This document shows, one piece after another, positions 25,683 to 34,755 of a stretch of DNA of 64,000 bases. A model generated the notes under the pieces. That model was not told where the DNA came from and made no database searches. It worked only from the letters and a program-made list of their open reading frames with translations. A program made the translations under genes and the position numbers. Numbering within the stretch: the stretch's first letter is position 1; every line of letters begins with the position of its first letter. Origin of the DNA: Bacteroidia bacterium (GTDB taxonomy: Bacteria > Bacteroidota > Bacteroidia > J057); NCBI GenBank assembly GCA_030430575.1, contig JAUIKF010000033.1, positions 25,779 to 89,778 of the forward strand, in the 5' to 3' direction.

Positions 25683-28600
25683 TTAAAACTTCAGGTTGAC
25701 GTTGAAGCCAAGTGTGCGTGTTGCAGGTACACCAAACATTTCAAGACCTTGGCCATTACCGTTGGTATAGGTAGACTCAGGATCGATATTGGTGGTTGTC
25801 GTATACAGGGTCATCAGGTTACGTCCAACAATAGAAACTGTCGCTTGGCTGATGAAGGTATTTTGCAATACACTACTTGGGATAGAATAACCAAATGTCA
25901 ATTGACGTAGTTTAGAGAAATCTGCCTCTTCGACAAATTCTTCAGTGATACGGTTGTACATATAGCCATAGAAGTCATCTACTTCGTCTAGTGGTACGTT
26001 TACCCCATCAGCTACATTACCGTCAGCACGGCCTACGAGGGTGTTTTGGTGGAGTCCACGGAGGTAACCAAAGGCATTGGTAGAGTTGTAGATATACGCA
26101 CCCATTTTCAGGTCAATCAAGAAACTCAACGTGAAGTTCTTGTAGCGGAAGTTATTATTAAGACCAATAGTCGTAGGGTGTACACCTGTTCCGAGGGCAC
26201 CAAATTCGCCTTGTACGGGACGTCCATCCACATAAACAATATTACCAGCATCATCACGCTCATACATGTTACCAGAGACCTGGCTGTAAGGCATGCCAGA
26301 GAAGTGGTGAATGTAACCGTTACGCGTACGGGCTTCTTCTACGCGGATATCAGATAATCCAGGAGCCAAGCTATCAACGGTGTTTTTGTTGTTCGCTAAG
26401 TTGAGGGAGAAGTTCCACGCAAAGTCACGCTTGCGAACGGCACCCACATTGATCAATAATTCAATCCCTGTATTGGTCATTTGTCCTACTTTTGTGAAGG
26501 AGCTTGCGTAACCAGAAGCTTCAGAGATAGAAGCACTCAAGAGGTCACCTTTGGTTTGCTTATTGTACCAGGTGAAGTCTACGCCAAGACGATTGTTGAA
26601 GAAGCGTAAGTCAGCACCTACTTCAATTTCAGTCACTTCAGGGGGAGAAGCATTTACAGGAGGGATGGTATTGGTACTGATACGACCAATAGAATTTCCA
26701 TCATGTCCATTTCCAGTAAGGGCATAAGCAGGCTCAATCGCATAAGGGCCAATGGCACCTTCGTTTGCAGCCTGGCCATAAGAAGCTCTCAGCTTCGCAA
26801 AGGTCCAGAAATCAGGAAGATCCACCACATCAGAAAGGATGACACCCAAACCAGCAGAGGTATACAGTGCAGAGTTCTCAGACTCTAGGTCTGGATCAGA
26901 AAGGGTAAGGACTGTAAAGTAGTCATTACGTGCAGTAAAGGTTAAATAAACCCAATTATCATAAGAAACTTCAGCAGAACCAAAGAGAGAGTTGATACCA
27001 CGCTGCCAGTAGTCATACCCTGCGCTTACATTTTCAGCAAGGTTGACACTATTGGCAAATGGTACACTCATTCTGCTACCATTTACACGAACTTCACTAT
27101 ACTCACGACGCATCTGGTTACCTCCGACAAAGGCATTTACCCCAATCTTATCAAAGGTTTTGTTAAAGCCAATAAACAAGTCAGCATTGCGCTCACGTAG
27201 GTTACGGCTAGACTCTTCTACACTTCCTAGCGGAGAATAAGCTGTACCGTAAGGCGTGTTAGAAGTACGACGACGATTGTATGTATCAAGACCATAACGA
27301 CCTTGGATGTACAAGTAGTCAGTGATGTCATAACGCAGAGATGCAGAACCCAAAATACGGTTCTTTACATCATCTACCTGGAACTGGTTGGCAGCCCAGT
27401 AAGGGTTGGTTACAAAGACATTATCATTGAACTGAAGCTCAGTGCCAGCATCTCCTAGCCCATCGACCATGGCAAGTGCCTCGGTCACAGCACCAGGCTT
27501 ATCAGGATCGCCTAGAAGGCTTTCAACATCGACGTTTGGAGGCAGAGAACCTACGGTATAGTTCGCATTACCTGGCGAGTCAGAAAGACGTGGACGGCCA
27601 TTTACATCTTCATTGATGTAGCTTCCGCTCACACGTGCAGTGAATTTTCCAAATTTACCAGTTGTATTGGTCGTAAGGGTTCTACGATCGAGGGTATTAC
27701 CAGGTAGTACGCCTTCATTGTCAAGGTTGGTAGCACCGACACGGAAATTGAATTGCTCATTTCCACCAGTGAAAGCCAAGCTATTGGTGAAGGTAGTAGC
27801 GTTTTGGTAAAAACGAGAAAGGTTGTCGTCAATGGCTGAGTAAGGACGTGCTACGCCGTCAAACTGCACGACATTAGAACCGTCGAGTTGCCCTCCCCAA
27901 GAATAAAGGCCAGCATCTTTGGCTTCTGTTTGGGAAGTTGGGGCCATTCCGTTACGGCCAGATCCGTACTGATTCTGCCAGTCATAGGTATCCATGACAT
28001 TGGCAAAAACCAAGTTAGAGTTAAACTCAACGCCTACACCTTTACGGGTAGCACCTGTCTTAGTAGTGATGAGGATCACCCCATTGGCACCACGTGAACC
28101 ATAGAGTGCAGAAGCTGCACTACCTTTCAATACACTGACTTTGTCAATGTCATCCGGGTTGAGGCTGGAGATACCATCACCGCCGTCACTACCACCCCAC
28201 ATACCTGCAGAGCCTAAGTTAGAGTTGTCGATGGGAATACCATCTACTACAAAGAGGGGCTGGTTGTCACCAGAGAGGAAGCTGTTTCCGCGAATGATGA
28301 TACGCGTAGAACCAGCAGCACCTGTAGCTGGGCTACTCACGTTCACACCTGCTACTTTGCCAGCGAGGGAGTTACCCACGTTGATTTCACGTGCTTCGGT
28401 GAAGTCGCCACCATCTACTTCTGTGACGGAATAGGCCAGAGCCTTCTTGTCACGAGAGATACCGAGGGCGGTGATCACCTGCTCTTCGACTTCAAGGCCG
28501 CCGATACTCATGGTGACATCGATGTTGGAGCGACCGTTGATGGGTTCAACTACGTCTTCAAATCCAACAAAAGAAAAAACGAGGGTTGCATTAGGGTTCC

Positions 28601-28826
28601 CTGCGTCAATGGTGTAAGAACCATTGTCGCCAGTGATGACCCCAATATTGGTTCCTTGTACTTGAACGGTAGCACCTGCGAGGGTCTCCCCATCTTCAGA
28701 GGTGACTTTACCGCTTACAGATTGTGCATGTAGACTAGTACCTAACAACACCAGGAAGGTAAAAGCCAGCAGTTGTGCCTTAGGAATACACCAAGACATC
28801 AGTCCGCAAAGTTTACGGTGTTTCAT
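25683..28826 (-). CDS. SusC/RagA-family TonB-linked outer membrane protein
   Basis: 1047 residues with a long signal region, a CarboxypepD_reg-like domain (about 35-110, VSGKVTSEDGETLAGATVQV), a TonB plug (about 115-260, with FVVDGIPID, the SusC signature) and a beta-barrel to the C-terminus (ends LGFNVNLKF). It imports a ligand across the outer membrane with TonB energy, together with the SusD partner encoded just downstream. A promoter-like TAAATTTG is upstream (28888-28895, minus strand). No anti-sigma/ECF pair is adjacent, so control by such a switch is not evident. Ligand unknown. Confidence 0.96.
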   Translation of the reverse strand: MKHRKLCGLMSWCIPKAQLLAFTFLVLLGTSLHAQSVSGKVTSEDGETLAGATVQVQGTNIGVITGDNGSYTIDAGNPNATLVFSFVGFEDVVEPINGRSNIDVTMSIGGLEVEEQVITALGISRDKKALAYSVTEVDGGDFTEAREINVGNSLAGKVAGVNVSSPATGAAGSTRIIIRGNSFLSGDNQPLFVVDGIPIDNSNLGSAGMWGGSDGGDGISSLNPDDIDKVSVLKGSAASALYGSRGANGVILITTKTGATRKGVGVEFNSNLVFANVMDTYDWQNQYGSGRNGMAPTSQTEAKDAGLYSWGGQLDGSNVVQFDGVARPYSAIDDNLSRFYQNATTFTNSLAFTGGNEQFNFRVGATNLDNEGVLPGNTLDRRTLTTNTTGKFGKFTARVSGSYINEDVNGRPRLSDSPGNANYTVGSLPPNVDVESLLGDPDKPGAVTEALAMVDGLGDAGTELQFNDNVFVTNPYWAANQFQVDDVKNRILGSASLRYDITDYLYIQGRYGLDTYNRRRTSNTPYGTAYSPLGSVEESSRNLRERNADLFIGFNKTFDKIGVNAFVGGNQMRREYSEVRVNGSRMSVPFANSVNLAENVSAGYDYWQRGINSLFGSAEVSYDNWVYLTFTARNDYFTVLTLSDPDLESENSALYTSAGLGVILSDVVDLPDFWTFAKLRASYGQAANEGAIGPYAIEPAYALTGNGHDGNSIGRISTNTIPPVNASPPEVTEIEVGADLRFFNNRLGVDFTWYNKQTKGDLLSASISEASGYASSFTKVGQMTNTGIELLINVGAVRKRDFAWNFSLNLANNKNTVDSLAPGLSDIRVEEARTRNGYIHHFSGMPYSQVSGNMYERDDAGNIVYVDGRPVQGEFGALGTGVHPTTIGLNNNFRYKNFTLSFLIDLKMGAYIYNSTNAFGYLRGLHQNTLVGRADGNVADGVNVPLDEVDDFYGYMYNRITEEFVEEADFSKLRQLTFGYSIPSSVLQNTFISQATVSIVGRNLMTLYTTTTNIDPESTYTNGNGQGLEMFGVPATRTLGFNVNLKF

Positions 28827-28887
28827 AATTGTTACAAATTAGGTTTGATTGGTTTAGACAGAAAATTCGTGGTATAAATTAGTAGTG

Positions 28888-28895
28888 CAAATTTA
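28888..28895 (-). promoter_or_regulatory. Bacteroidota -7 element upstream of susC
   Basis: TAAATTTG on the minus strand matches TAnnTTTG and lies about 60 bp before the SusC ATG. A TTG about 16 bp further upstream is a weak -33 candidate. Confidence 0.55.
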
Positions 28896-29040
28896 TCCCT
28901 GAATTAAAAAACAAGTTGGTAGGACAATCCCGTGGCTAATGGTAAAAGTAAGCAAGTTTTTCTAAAAAAACGTACAAATCGACCAACTAAATCGATATAG
29001 CAGTAACATGAAGGTAAGGAAAAGTAGCGATAGAACAAAA

Positions 29041-29082
29041 AGATGTCTCCAAAATCCTTGGTTATCAAGGGGTTGGAGACAT
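29041..29082. ncRNA. Strong 11-bp stem-loop in an otherwise gene-free 600-bp gap
   Basis: The gap 28827-29429 lies upstream of susC and past the 3' end of nuoG and contains no convincing gene. GATGTCTCCAA (29044-29054) pairs perfectly with TTGGAGACATC, with an inner partly paired AATCCTTG/CAAGGGG. A T-rich stretch (TTGATTTTTTTG) follows about 10 bp later on the + strand. It could be the terminator or 3' end of an unannotated small RNA; the call is speculative. A second small stem CTCCCTG/CAGGGGAG is around 29171-29190. Confidence 0.3.
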
Positions 29083-29276
29083 CAATATCAGTTGATTTTT
29101 TTGAAAGAAAAAGGTAGCCCCCTTTTCTCCGTAATTACCCTTAAAAATAGGATGAAAGCCCCATTTACAGTCTCCCTGTCACTCAGGGGAGATTGCCTAG
29201 AATATCTTGTCGTTGCATGTGGCGATAAGTATGGCGAAAGGCGGATTCGCAGCAGGACCATACTTCATGAGTGAAT

Positions 29277-29390
29277 GGTAGAAGGAAATGATAAGATGAT
29301 AAAATGAATAGAGGAGAAAATGAAGAAGTTTCCTGATGGGCTTTGGCCACATTTTCTTATTTAGTCATATCCTCCTTTAATCATTTCTTT
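29277..29390. repeat. Family B tandem-motif hairpin after nuoG
   Basis: GAAATGATAAGATGATAAAATG-like left arm (about 29285-29320) and ATTTTCTTATTTAGTCAT-like right arm (about 29352-29388) near the 3' end of the minus-strand nuoG gene. Confidence 0.75.
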
Positions 29391-29429
29391 TTTGAAGGGG
29401 AACTAGCAATCGTTTTCCCCGTGTATCAG

Positions 29430-31151
29430 CTACCAGCTCGTCGCAAAGTCCAGTTGCGTCGCTTTGAAAGCTGCCTTCGGCGGCTTATAGGAGACGGTGA
29501 TGTCACCGAGGAGATCGGGGAAAGCACTTTTGAGCGCTGTAAAAATTTCTTTATGCGTGGTATAACCCGCGCCCAGCCCAGCAGCACTGGCCACACGAGA
29601 GAGCAACTCCCAGGACGGCAAGGCATCAAAGACATTGTCAATGTCGCGCCAGTTGTCTTTGACCACTGCCCCTTTGTCGAGGCGGCTCTTGGGGAGACGC
29701 ATCCACATCTCAGGCGTCATCTGCGCCACTTGCTTGGCGAGCTGACTGACCTGAGCCATATTTTTGTGATTGATGAAGGTACCTTCCCCTTCGATGGCCG
29801 TAGCAGCAGGGAGGAGGACATCTACTTGATCAAATCCATTTTGGTACTGGACTGCATGGGCGATCACTTGAACGCCGTCCATTGCGCCTTCCATGGAAGC
29901 CAAGGCACGATCATTCTCCAATGTATACAACAGGGAAATACCCTCTCCTGAAAGCTTGTCTTTCAGCTCATCGATAGTCAATGCCTTGAATCCCAGCAAC
30001 TCACAGGCTGCTGCGTTGGGCGTACGGTCATCTTGGATGAGCCATCCGTCACCAAAGCCTTCTTCTACATGTGGGAGGTAGTATACCTCCTTCACTCCAC
30101 TTTCTGCAGCTACCTGCTGAAGCATATAATTGCTTTCGAGGGAGGCGTAGGCGGAGCCTACAAACAAGGTCTTCCCATTTGCCTCAGCCAATAATTTGCC
30201 TGCTTTTTCTATTCCTTTCGCAAAATCAACAGGGATATCTCCTTTAGTTTTTATCCCTGACACTCGATTTTCATTATAATAATCGATATTCAATCGGTGG
30301 GCATCTGGCATCCAGTAATCGTTGATCCCTTCCTTGTGTCTTGGGGTGATGCGCATGACTTTGTTGTCACGCAACCATACGCTGATGTTGGTACCCGTAC
30401 TATCGTTCATGTCGATGGCTGGGGCATGCGCCATTTCCCATACACGCGCTTGGAAGCGATGCTGACGACTGGTCAAGGCACCTACCGGACACAGGTCGAT
30501 GGTATTCATCGAGTAGGGATCGTCAAAGACTTCGCCAGGAGCGGTAGACGGCAGGTTCTTATCACCGCGATTGATGATCGTAAGTTGGTGAGATTTCGAT
30601 ACTTCGCGGGTGAAACGCGTACAGCGGGTGCAGTTGATGCAGCGCTCGCCGTCGAGGACGACATTGGGTCCCAAGTCGATACGCTTGGCTTTATGGGTCT
30701 TTTCGACCTCGAAGCGTGAGCCTTCGGGGCCGTATTTATAGGTCCAGATTTGTAGCGGACACTCTCCTGCCTGATCGCAGATCGGGCAGTCAAGCGGGTG
30801 GTTGGCGAGCATATATTCCAGCACGCCTTGCTGGGCTGTCTTGATCTGTGGAGAGCTACGGTGGGTTTTGACAAACATGCCAGGCCCCAGCGTGGTATTG
30901 CAGGAAGTGGCAGGCTTGCGGCCCCAGTTGATGACGGGTTTACCTTCTGGGTCGAATTGAAATTCGCCTGTTGCGCGGTCTCTGCCATGAAACCCCAGGT
31001 CAATGAGACACATCCGACAATTCGTAGGGGAACTCATCGCAGGGTGGTAGCAGAAATAAGGGATTTCAATCCCGTTTTCAAGGCAGAATTGCAGCAAGCC
31101 TGGGCGGCCTTCAAATTCGTAATCTTTACCGTCTATATTTACCGTAGGCAT
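29430..31151 (-). CDS. nuoG: NADH-quinone oxidoreductase subunit G (NuoG-like), isolated
   Basis: 573 residues. The N-terminal 2Fe-2S ferredoxin domain has Cys in YFCYHP, NCRMC and ATSCNT. Next is the His/Cys cluster site in ANHPLDCPICDQAGECPLQ and the 4Fe-4S site in CINCTRCTRF with a later CPVGAL. The C-terminal part is a molybdopterin-oxidoreductase-like domain without cofactor residues. NuoG carries the iron-sulfur chain in the peripheral arm of complex I. The length fits short NuoG forms (E. coli about 900). No other nuo genes are in the window: proC is upstream and a gene-free gap follows, so the usual nuoEFGHI order is broken here. A FeS-dependent hydrogenase or formate dehydrogenase subunit is an alternative but less likely. 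Confidence 0.88.
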   Translation of the reverse strand: MPTVNIDGKDYEFEGRPGLLQFCLENGIEIPYFCYHPAMSSPTNCRMCLIDLGFHGRDRATGEFQFDPEGKPVINWGRKPATSCNTTLGPGMFVKTHRSSPQIKTAQQGVLEYMLANHPLDCPICDQAGECPLQIWTYKYGPEGSRFEVEKTHKAKRIDLGPNVVLDGERCINCTRCTRFTREVSKSHQLTIINRGDKNLPSTAPGEVFDDPYSMNTIDLCPVGALTSRQHRFQARVWEMAHAPAIDMNDSTGTNISVWLRDNKVMRITPRHKEGINDYWMPDAHRLNIDYYNENRVSGIKTKGDIPVDFAKGIEKAGKLLAEANGKTLFVGSAYASLESNYMLQQVAAESGVKEVYYLPHVEEGFGDGWLIQDDRTPNAAACELLGFKALTIDELKDKLSGEGISLLYTLENDRALASMEGAMDGVQVIAHAVQYQNGFDQVDVLLPAATAIEGEGTFINHKNMAQVSQLAKQVAQMTPEMWMRLPKSRLDKGAVVKDNWRDIDNVFDALPSWELLSRVASAAGLGAGYTTHKEIFTALKSAFPDLLGDITVSYKPPKAAFKATQLDFATSW

Positions 31152-31176
31152 AGCAGGAGAATGAAAATTAAAACTT

Positions 31177-31316
31177 GCCCTGAGTCTATCGAAGGGTCAA
31201 AGTGAAAATCAAAATAGAGAAGAGGCTTGATTTTCGTGGGCAAAAGTAAGGATAAATCCTTACTTCTTCAATCATCAATCCTTGTTCATCAATCATCAAT
31301 CCTCTTCTCACTCACT
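31177..31316. repeat. Family G copy and D-like hairpin between proC and nuoG
   Basis: CTTGCCCTGAGTCTATCGAA (about 31177) is family G. GAGAAGAGG...TTGATT at about 31218-31232 pairs with AATCCTCTTCTC at about 31300-31312, enclosing AATCATCAATCC motifs. Confidence 0.75.
31241..31271 (-). promoter_or_regulatory. Promoter of nuoG with overlapping perfect palindrome
   Basis: On the minus strand TACTTTTG (31241-31248) matches TAnnTTTG, and a TTG (31269-31271) lies 20 bp upstream. AAGTAAGGAT-AA-ATCCTTACTT (31244-31265) is a perfect 10-bp inverted repeat filling the spacer and overlapping the -7 element, a typical operator position. It may instead be the tip of the surrounding hairpin. Confidence 0.5.
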
Positions 31317-32108
31317 CAGCTCCCTCGCCCGCTCAAAAGCGGCCGTCAGGCCTGCTTCCAGCGCCGGCACAAATGCCTCTTGTTTAAACGCCTTTAACGC
31401 AGCCTCGGTAGTTCCTCCTTTTGACGATACCCGTTTCACCCAATCCTCACAGTCTAGCTCGTCCTGATTGAGTAAATCGATGGAGCCGTGAAAGGTCTGA
31501 CGGACCAATAACTGGGCCTCAGCGTCCGAGAAGCCCATTTGACGGGCGGTCTCGATCATGCTGTTCATGAAAAAGAAGACATATGCCGGTCCACTTCCGG
31601 AAATGGCGGTGGCTGCGTCTATCATCATTTCATTGTCGGTATACAGGGTCTTCCCAGTAGTGTTCAACAGATTGTGAACTGACAGGAGTTCGGAACGACT
31701 GACCTTTTTAGTAGTTGTAAACACCGTCATGCCTTGGCCTACCTGGGCAGGCAAATTGGGCATGGCACGGATGACCTTGGGCGTGCCCAGGGCTTGCTGA
31801 AGGCCTTCAATGGAGATCCCCGCCATGATCGAAAGCACAAGCTGCTCCTTTCGGGTAAACTGACTGAGGCGCTCTGCCAGGTCCGGAAAGTCCTGGGGCT
31901 TCACAGCCAGGACGATGAGGTCCATTTTGGAGATAAAGCTATCTGCACGCTCAAATAGCGGGTGTGCAGACAAGTGGTGCATCTCTGCCTCTCTTCGCTG
32001 TCCTCGATCTACAAAGTATAGGTCGCTCCTTCGAATGATATTGGCGTTGATGAAGCTATGGGCGTAGGTAAGGCCCATATTGCCTCCGCCGATGATGACG
32101 ATTTTCAT
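31308..32108 (-). CDS. proC: Pyrroline-5-carboxylate reductase
   Basis: 266 residues. The N-terminal Rossmann motif IVIIGGGNMGLTYA binds NAD(P)H; LAVKPQDF (about 70) and RAMPNLPAQVGQGMTVF (about 115-131) are typical of ProC. The C-terminal dimer domain contains the family signature SGSGPAYVFFFMNSM (about 171-185) and SKGGTTEAALKAF (about 230). It reduces pyrroline-5-carboxylate to proline, the last step of proline synthesis, in the cytoplasm. Lies 156 bp upstream of nuoG on the same strand, separated by a promoter and repeats, so separate transcription is likely. Confidence 0.95.
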   Translation of the reverse strand: MKIVIIGGGNMGLTYAHSFINANIIRRSDLYFVDRGQRREAEMHHLSAHPLFERADSFISKMDLIVLAVKPQDFPDLAERLSQFTRKEQLVLSIMAGISIEGLQQALGTPKVIRAMPNLPAQVGQGMTVFTTTKKVSRSELLSVHNLLNTTGKTLYTDNEMMIDAATAISGSGPAYVFFFMNSMIETARQMGFSDAEAQLLVRQTFHGSIDLLNQDELDCEDWVKRVSSKGGTTEAALKAFKQEAFVPALEAGLTAAFERARELSE

Positions 32109-32251
32109 GGCCGCGAAATTAGGGAGGAAGGGGAGAAATGAAAATGAAAATTGAAATTAAAATGAAAAGCATGGGAAGACAGTTCTATTTACCTCTTTCT
32201 TCTTTGTATCTTGCCCACGAGCTGACAACTGAATTTCGTTAATGGCTCTAT

Positions 32252-32331
32252 GCAAGTTCAAACACAAACTCAAGCGCAAACTCAATAGGCAAGTATGCTT
32301 GAACTTGAATTTGAACTTGAATTTGAACTTT
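32252..32331. repeat. Family A tandem-motif hairpin
   Basis: Left arm with CAAGTTCAAACACAAACTCAA motifs (32252-32285), right arm with TTGAACTTGAATTTGAAC motifs (32297-32331), AT-rich loop. It ends 15 bp before the ATG at 32346. Confidence 0.88.
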
Positions 32332-32345
32332 TCTTATAATCACCC

Positions 32346-33119
32346 ATGAATACCAACTCCCCCATAGACCTCCGCTTCGCCGTCTTGATAGACGCTGACA
32401 ATATCCCTTATGCCAATGTATCTGGCATGATGGAAGAAATCGCCAAATATGGCACACCAACCTTTAAGCGCATCTACGGCGACTGGACCAAGCCCAATCT
32501 GGGCGGCTGGAAGAACGTTTTGCTCGAAAATGCGATCACGCCCATCCAACAGTATGGCTACACCCGCGGCAAAAACGCCACGGACTCTGCCATGATCATC
32601 GATGCCATGGACATCTTGTATTCGGGCAAAGTCGACGGCTTCTGTCTGGTGTCCAGCGACAGCGACTTTACGCGTTTGGCTACGCGCTTGCGCGAGGCGG
32701 GTATGCGCGTGATCGGCATTGGGGAGAAAAAGACGCCTATGCCCTTTATCGTGGCGTGTGACAAATTTATTTACCTCGAAATCCTCGCGCCTCCTGCCAC
32801 GGCTGAGCCAGAGGCCGAAACCGCTGCGACGCCTGCTAAGAAAGGCAAAAAGGCTGCCTCCAAACCACGCAAACCGCGTATTCCTGCTAAAGTGATTCGC
32901 TTGATTGCGACTTCCATCTCCGATGCCTCAGGAGACGATGAATGGGCATTCCTAGGCGATGTCGGTAGCCTTTTGATCAAAAAGCAACCAGACTTCGATC
33001 CTCGAAACTACGGCTTCCAGAAGCTCACCCCCTTGATCAAATCCATCTCCAAATTCCAAATCGATCAACGCCCCACGGACAATCCCGCGATCAAGCATAT
33101 TTATGTAAGGACGAAGTAG
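32346..33119 (+). CDS. NYN-domain ribonuclease-like protein with C-terminal OST-HTH/LOTUS domain
   Basis: 257 residues. The N-terminal NYN (PIN-like) domain starts FAVLIDADNIPY with the first acidic metal ligands, continues KRIYGDWTK and GKNATDSAMIIDAMDIL (about 77-93), and has the third site in LVSSDSDFTRLATRLRE (about 102-118). A lysine/alanine-rich linker (about 165-185) leads to a LOTUS/OST-HTH-like C-terminus (about 186-257). Proteins of this type are RNA-binding and may cleave RNA with a divalent metal. No operon partner is obvious; the next gene converges. Family call is strong, target unknown. Confidence 0.9.
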   Translation: MNTNSPIDLRFAVLIDADNIPYANVSGMMEEIAKYGTPTFKRIYGDWTKPNLGGWKNVLLENAITPIQQYGYTRGKNATDSAMIIDAMDILYSGKVDGFCLVSSDSDFTRLATRLREAGMRVIGIGEKKTPMPFIVACDKFIYLEILAPPATAEPEAETAATPAKKGKKAASKPRKPRIPAKVIRLIATSISDASGDDEWAFLGDVGSLLIKKQPDFDPRNYGFQKLTPLIKSISKFQIDQRPTDNPAIKHIYVRTK

Positions 33120-33129
33120 GGGGAGAAAG

Positions 33130-33188
33130 AAGACCTCGGAGGATTAACCAGAACTGTGGCTAAATCCTCCGAGGTCTTGAATTTTTTC
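33130..33188. terminator. Perfect 16-bp stem terminator between convergent genes
   Basis: AAGACCTCGGAGGATT (33130-33145) pairs fully with AATCCTCCGAGGTCTT (33163-33178), followed by GAATTTTTT on the + strand. It lies between the NYN gene and the convergent GldM-like gene and can stop transcription from at least the + side. Similar AGACCTCGGAGGATT palindromes are known as repeats in Bacteroidota. Confidence 0.75.
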
Positions 33189-33192
33189 CCCT

Positions 33193-34755
33193 TTACCGTA
33201 TCGCCACCCCGAGCGTCCGCTCCATCTCCGAGAAGCGCTTGTCAGGCTTCTTCTGATTGCGGTAATTCAATCGATAGACTTCATTGACGCGAAGGTAGAC
33301 TTTGACACTGCCAGTCGCATTTCTGACTTCAGATGATAGGTCTATGGCGATCCCTTGTTCTGCCCTACCGCCTTCGATCGTTCCAACATGTCTTGGCCGC
33401 GAACTGCCATCATCCTGGATCAAGACATCCACCGTGGAGATGCCATAGCGCGCATCATTGGGCAAGGCTGCCCTAAATTCTTCATCGGGGACAATCCGAA
33501 CCAGGACGCGACTGGTCTTAGGGATAGGCGTAGAGCCATCGTATACGCGTCCATTGACGAGCACTTCTATGTTCGGTTTGGGCGGTTCGATGACTTTGTA
33601 TTTGACGGCGCCGATATTGACAGATTGGCCATTTGTGACGGAACTTACCGTGACATAGCAACTCCTGCCTTCTGGCGCGATCATCCATTTCTTGATGCTA
33701 TTCTTGCTTTGCTGAACGCTTCCACTAGAGACTTTTACATCGGGGTTATAGTAATCTCCCAAGGCTGGTACGTCGATATTGACGGTATTACCACAAGCAC
33801 GATACAGATTCTGAACAGCTGCGGATGTAATGAGAATCTCGGGTTTTCGGACGGTGAATGTGCCTTCGACGGGATATTTTTCTACTGTTCCTGAAAGGGT
33901 TTTTAGCCCAATAGTAGCTGAATAACGCTGGTAGCCTTCATTTTTACCTTTGGGAATGACCGTTCCGCTAGCTGGAAGTGTGAGCTCGGCGAATTCGCCT
34001 GAAGGATCTATTTCTACCCCATTTCCAGAGAAAATAGGTTCAAGGTCGCTAGAAGAAGTGGTAAGGTAAAGCCGAGCCTTAAATTGAAGACCTGCTGGGA
34101 CAATTTTTGATTCGGGTATGACTAAAGGTGTAAGTTTATCCCGACTAAAAAATGAAATGTCCCCGCTAATGTTCATAAAATCCTTCAAAAGCTGACGTTC
34201 CACATTTAGGACATGTGTTTTGAGGCCTTCAAGCGTCGCGATAAAACTGATAACTGGACGGCGCTGATCAAATTGTTTCCAATAGTCTTCTGGAAGCGGG
34301 AGGGGTGGATGCCCATCAATATCTATTGCTATAGCTTTCATGCTTTCTTCAAAATAGTTGTAAGTAGTCAGCAATCTATAAATACCTCCATCCTTCCAAT
34401 AGTTGGAGGTTTGTCGTTCTTCTCCTTTGTTGCCAAAAGTACCCGTTTGCATATCGTACTCAGCAAATTCTCTGAGTTCATCTTGATGCTTATTTATGGC
34501 TTGAAATATGGGTTTAAGGTCCTCTTGAAATGCATCAAAAGTTCTTCCTAAAGGGTGGCCTTCAGAAGAAACATCACTATATAATTGGCTTGCTATATTA
34601 CCACTCAGCGCAATATTCACCTCTTTCAAGGAGGGATTCACACGTGTCGTCTGTCGGTAATTTTGCTCAAAAGCATCCAGGAGGGTAGAGCCGCCACCGA
34701 GGTCACAACTGGTGAGCAGGGCTAGCAGAAAGAGGCAGGCAAAAGATTTTTGCAT
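33193..34755 (-). CDS. GldM-like protein with lipoprotein signal
   Basis: 520 residues from the ATG at 34755 (the frame is open 23 codons further upstream). The sequence has the domain order of GldM/PorM, the T9SS and gliding motor protein: an alpha-rich N-terminal region (about 30-200), a middle domain with VVPTGL-like blocks (SRDKLTPLVIPESKIVPAGLQFKARLYL, about 215-240 in pieces), a repeat-like domain at about 330-410 (NLYRACGNTVNIDVPAL) and a C-terminal domain with PNIEVLVNGRVYDG. Classical GldM begins with a single membrane helix that joins GldL in the proton-driven motor. Here the N-terminus instead is MQKSFACLFLLALLTSCDLG, a lipoprotein signal with lipobox LTSC. So it is a GldM-fold lipoprotein, probably in the periplasm, without the motor helix. 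Confidence 0.7.
   Translation of the reverse strand: MQKSFACLFLLALLTSCDLGGGSTLLDAFEQNYRQTTRVNPSLKEVNIALSGNIASQLYSDVSSEGHPLGRTFDAFQEDLKPIFQAINKHQDELREFAEYDMQTGTFGNKGEERQTSNYWKDGGIYRLLTTYNYFEESMKAIAIDIDGHPPLPLPEDYWKQFDQRRPVISFIATLEGLKTHVLNVERQLLKDFMNISGDISFFSRDKLTPLVIPESKIVPAGLQFKARLYLTTSSSDLEPIFSGNGVEIDPSGEFAELTLPASGTVIPKGKNEGYQRYSATIGLKTLSGTVEKYPVEGTFTVRKPEILITSAAVQNLYRACGNTVNIDVPALGDYYNPDVKVSSGSVQQSKNSIKKWMIAPEGRSCYVTVSSVTNGQSVNIGAVKYKVIEPPKPNIEVLVNGRVYDGSTPIPKTSRVLVRIVPDEEFRAALPNDARYGISTVDVLIQDDGSSRPRHVGTIEGGRAEQGIAIDLSSEVRNATGSVKVYLRVNEVYRLNYRNQKKPDKRFSEMERTLGVAIR

Noticed and set aside
29008..29274. 88-codon + strand open frame in the gap upstream of susC
   Set aside because: It runs through a strong stem-loop, has no ribosome site or export signal and resembles no family.
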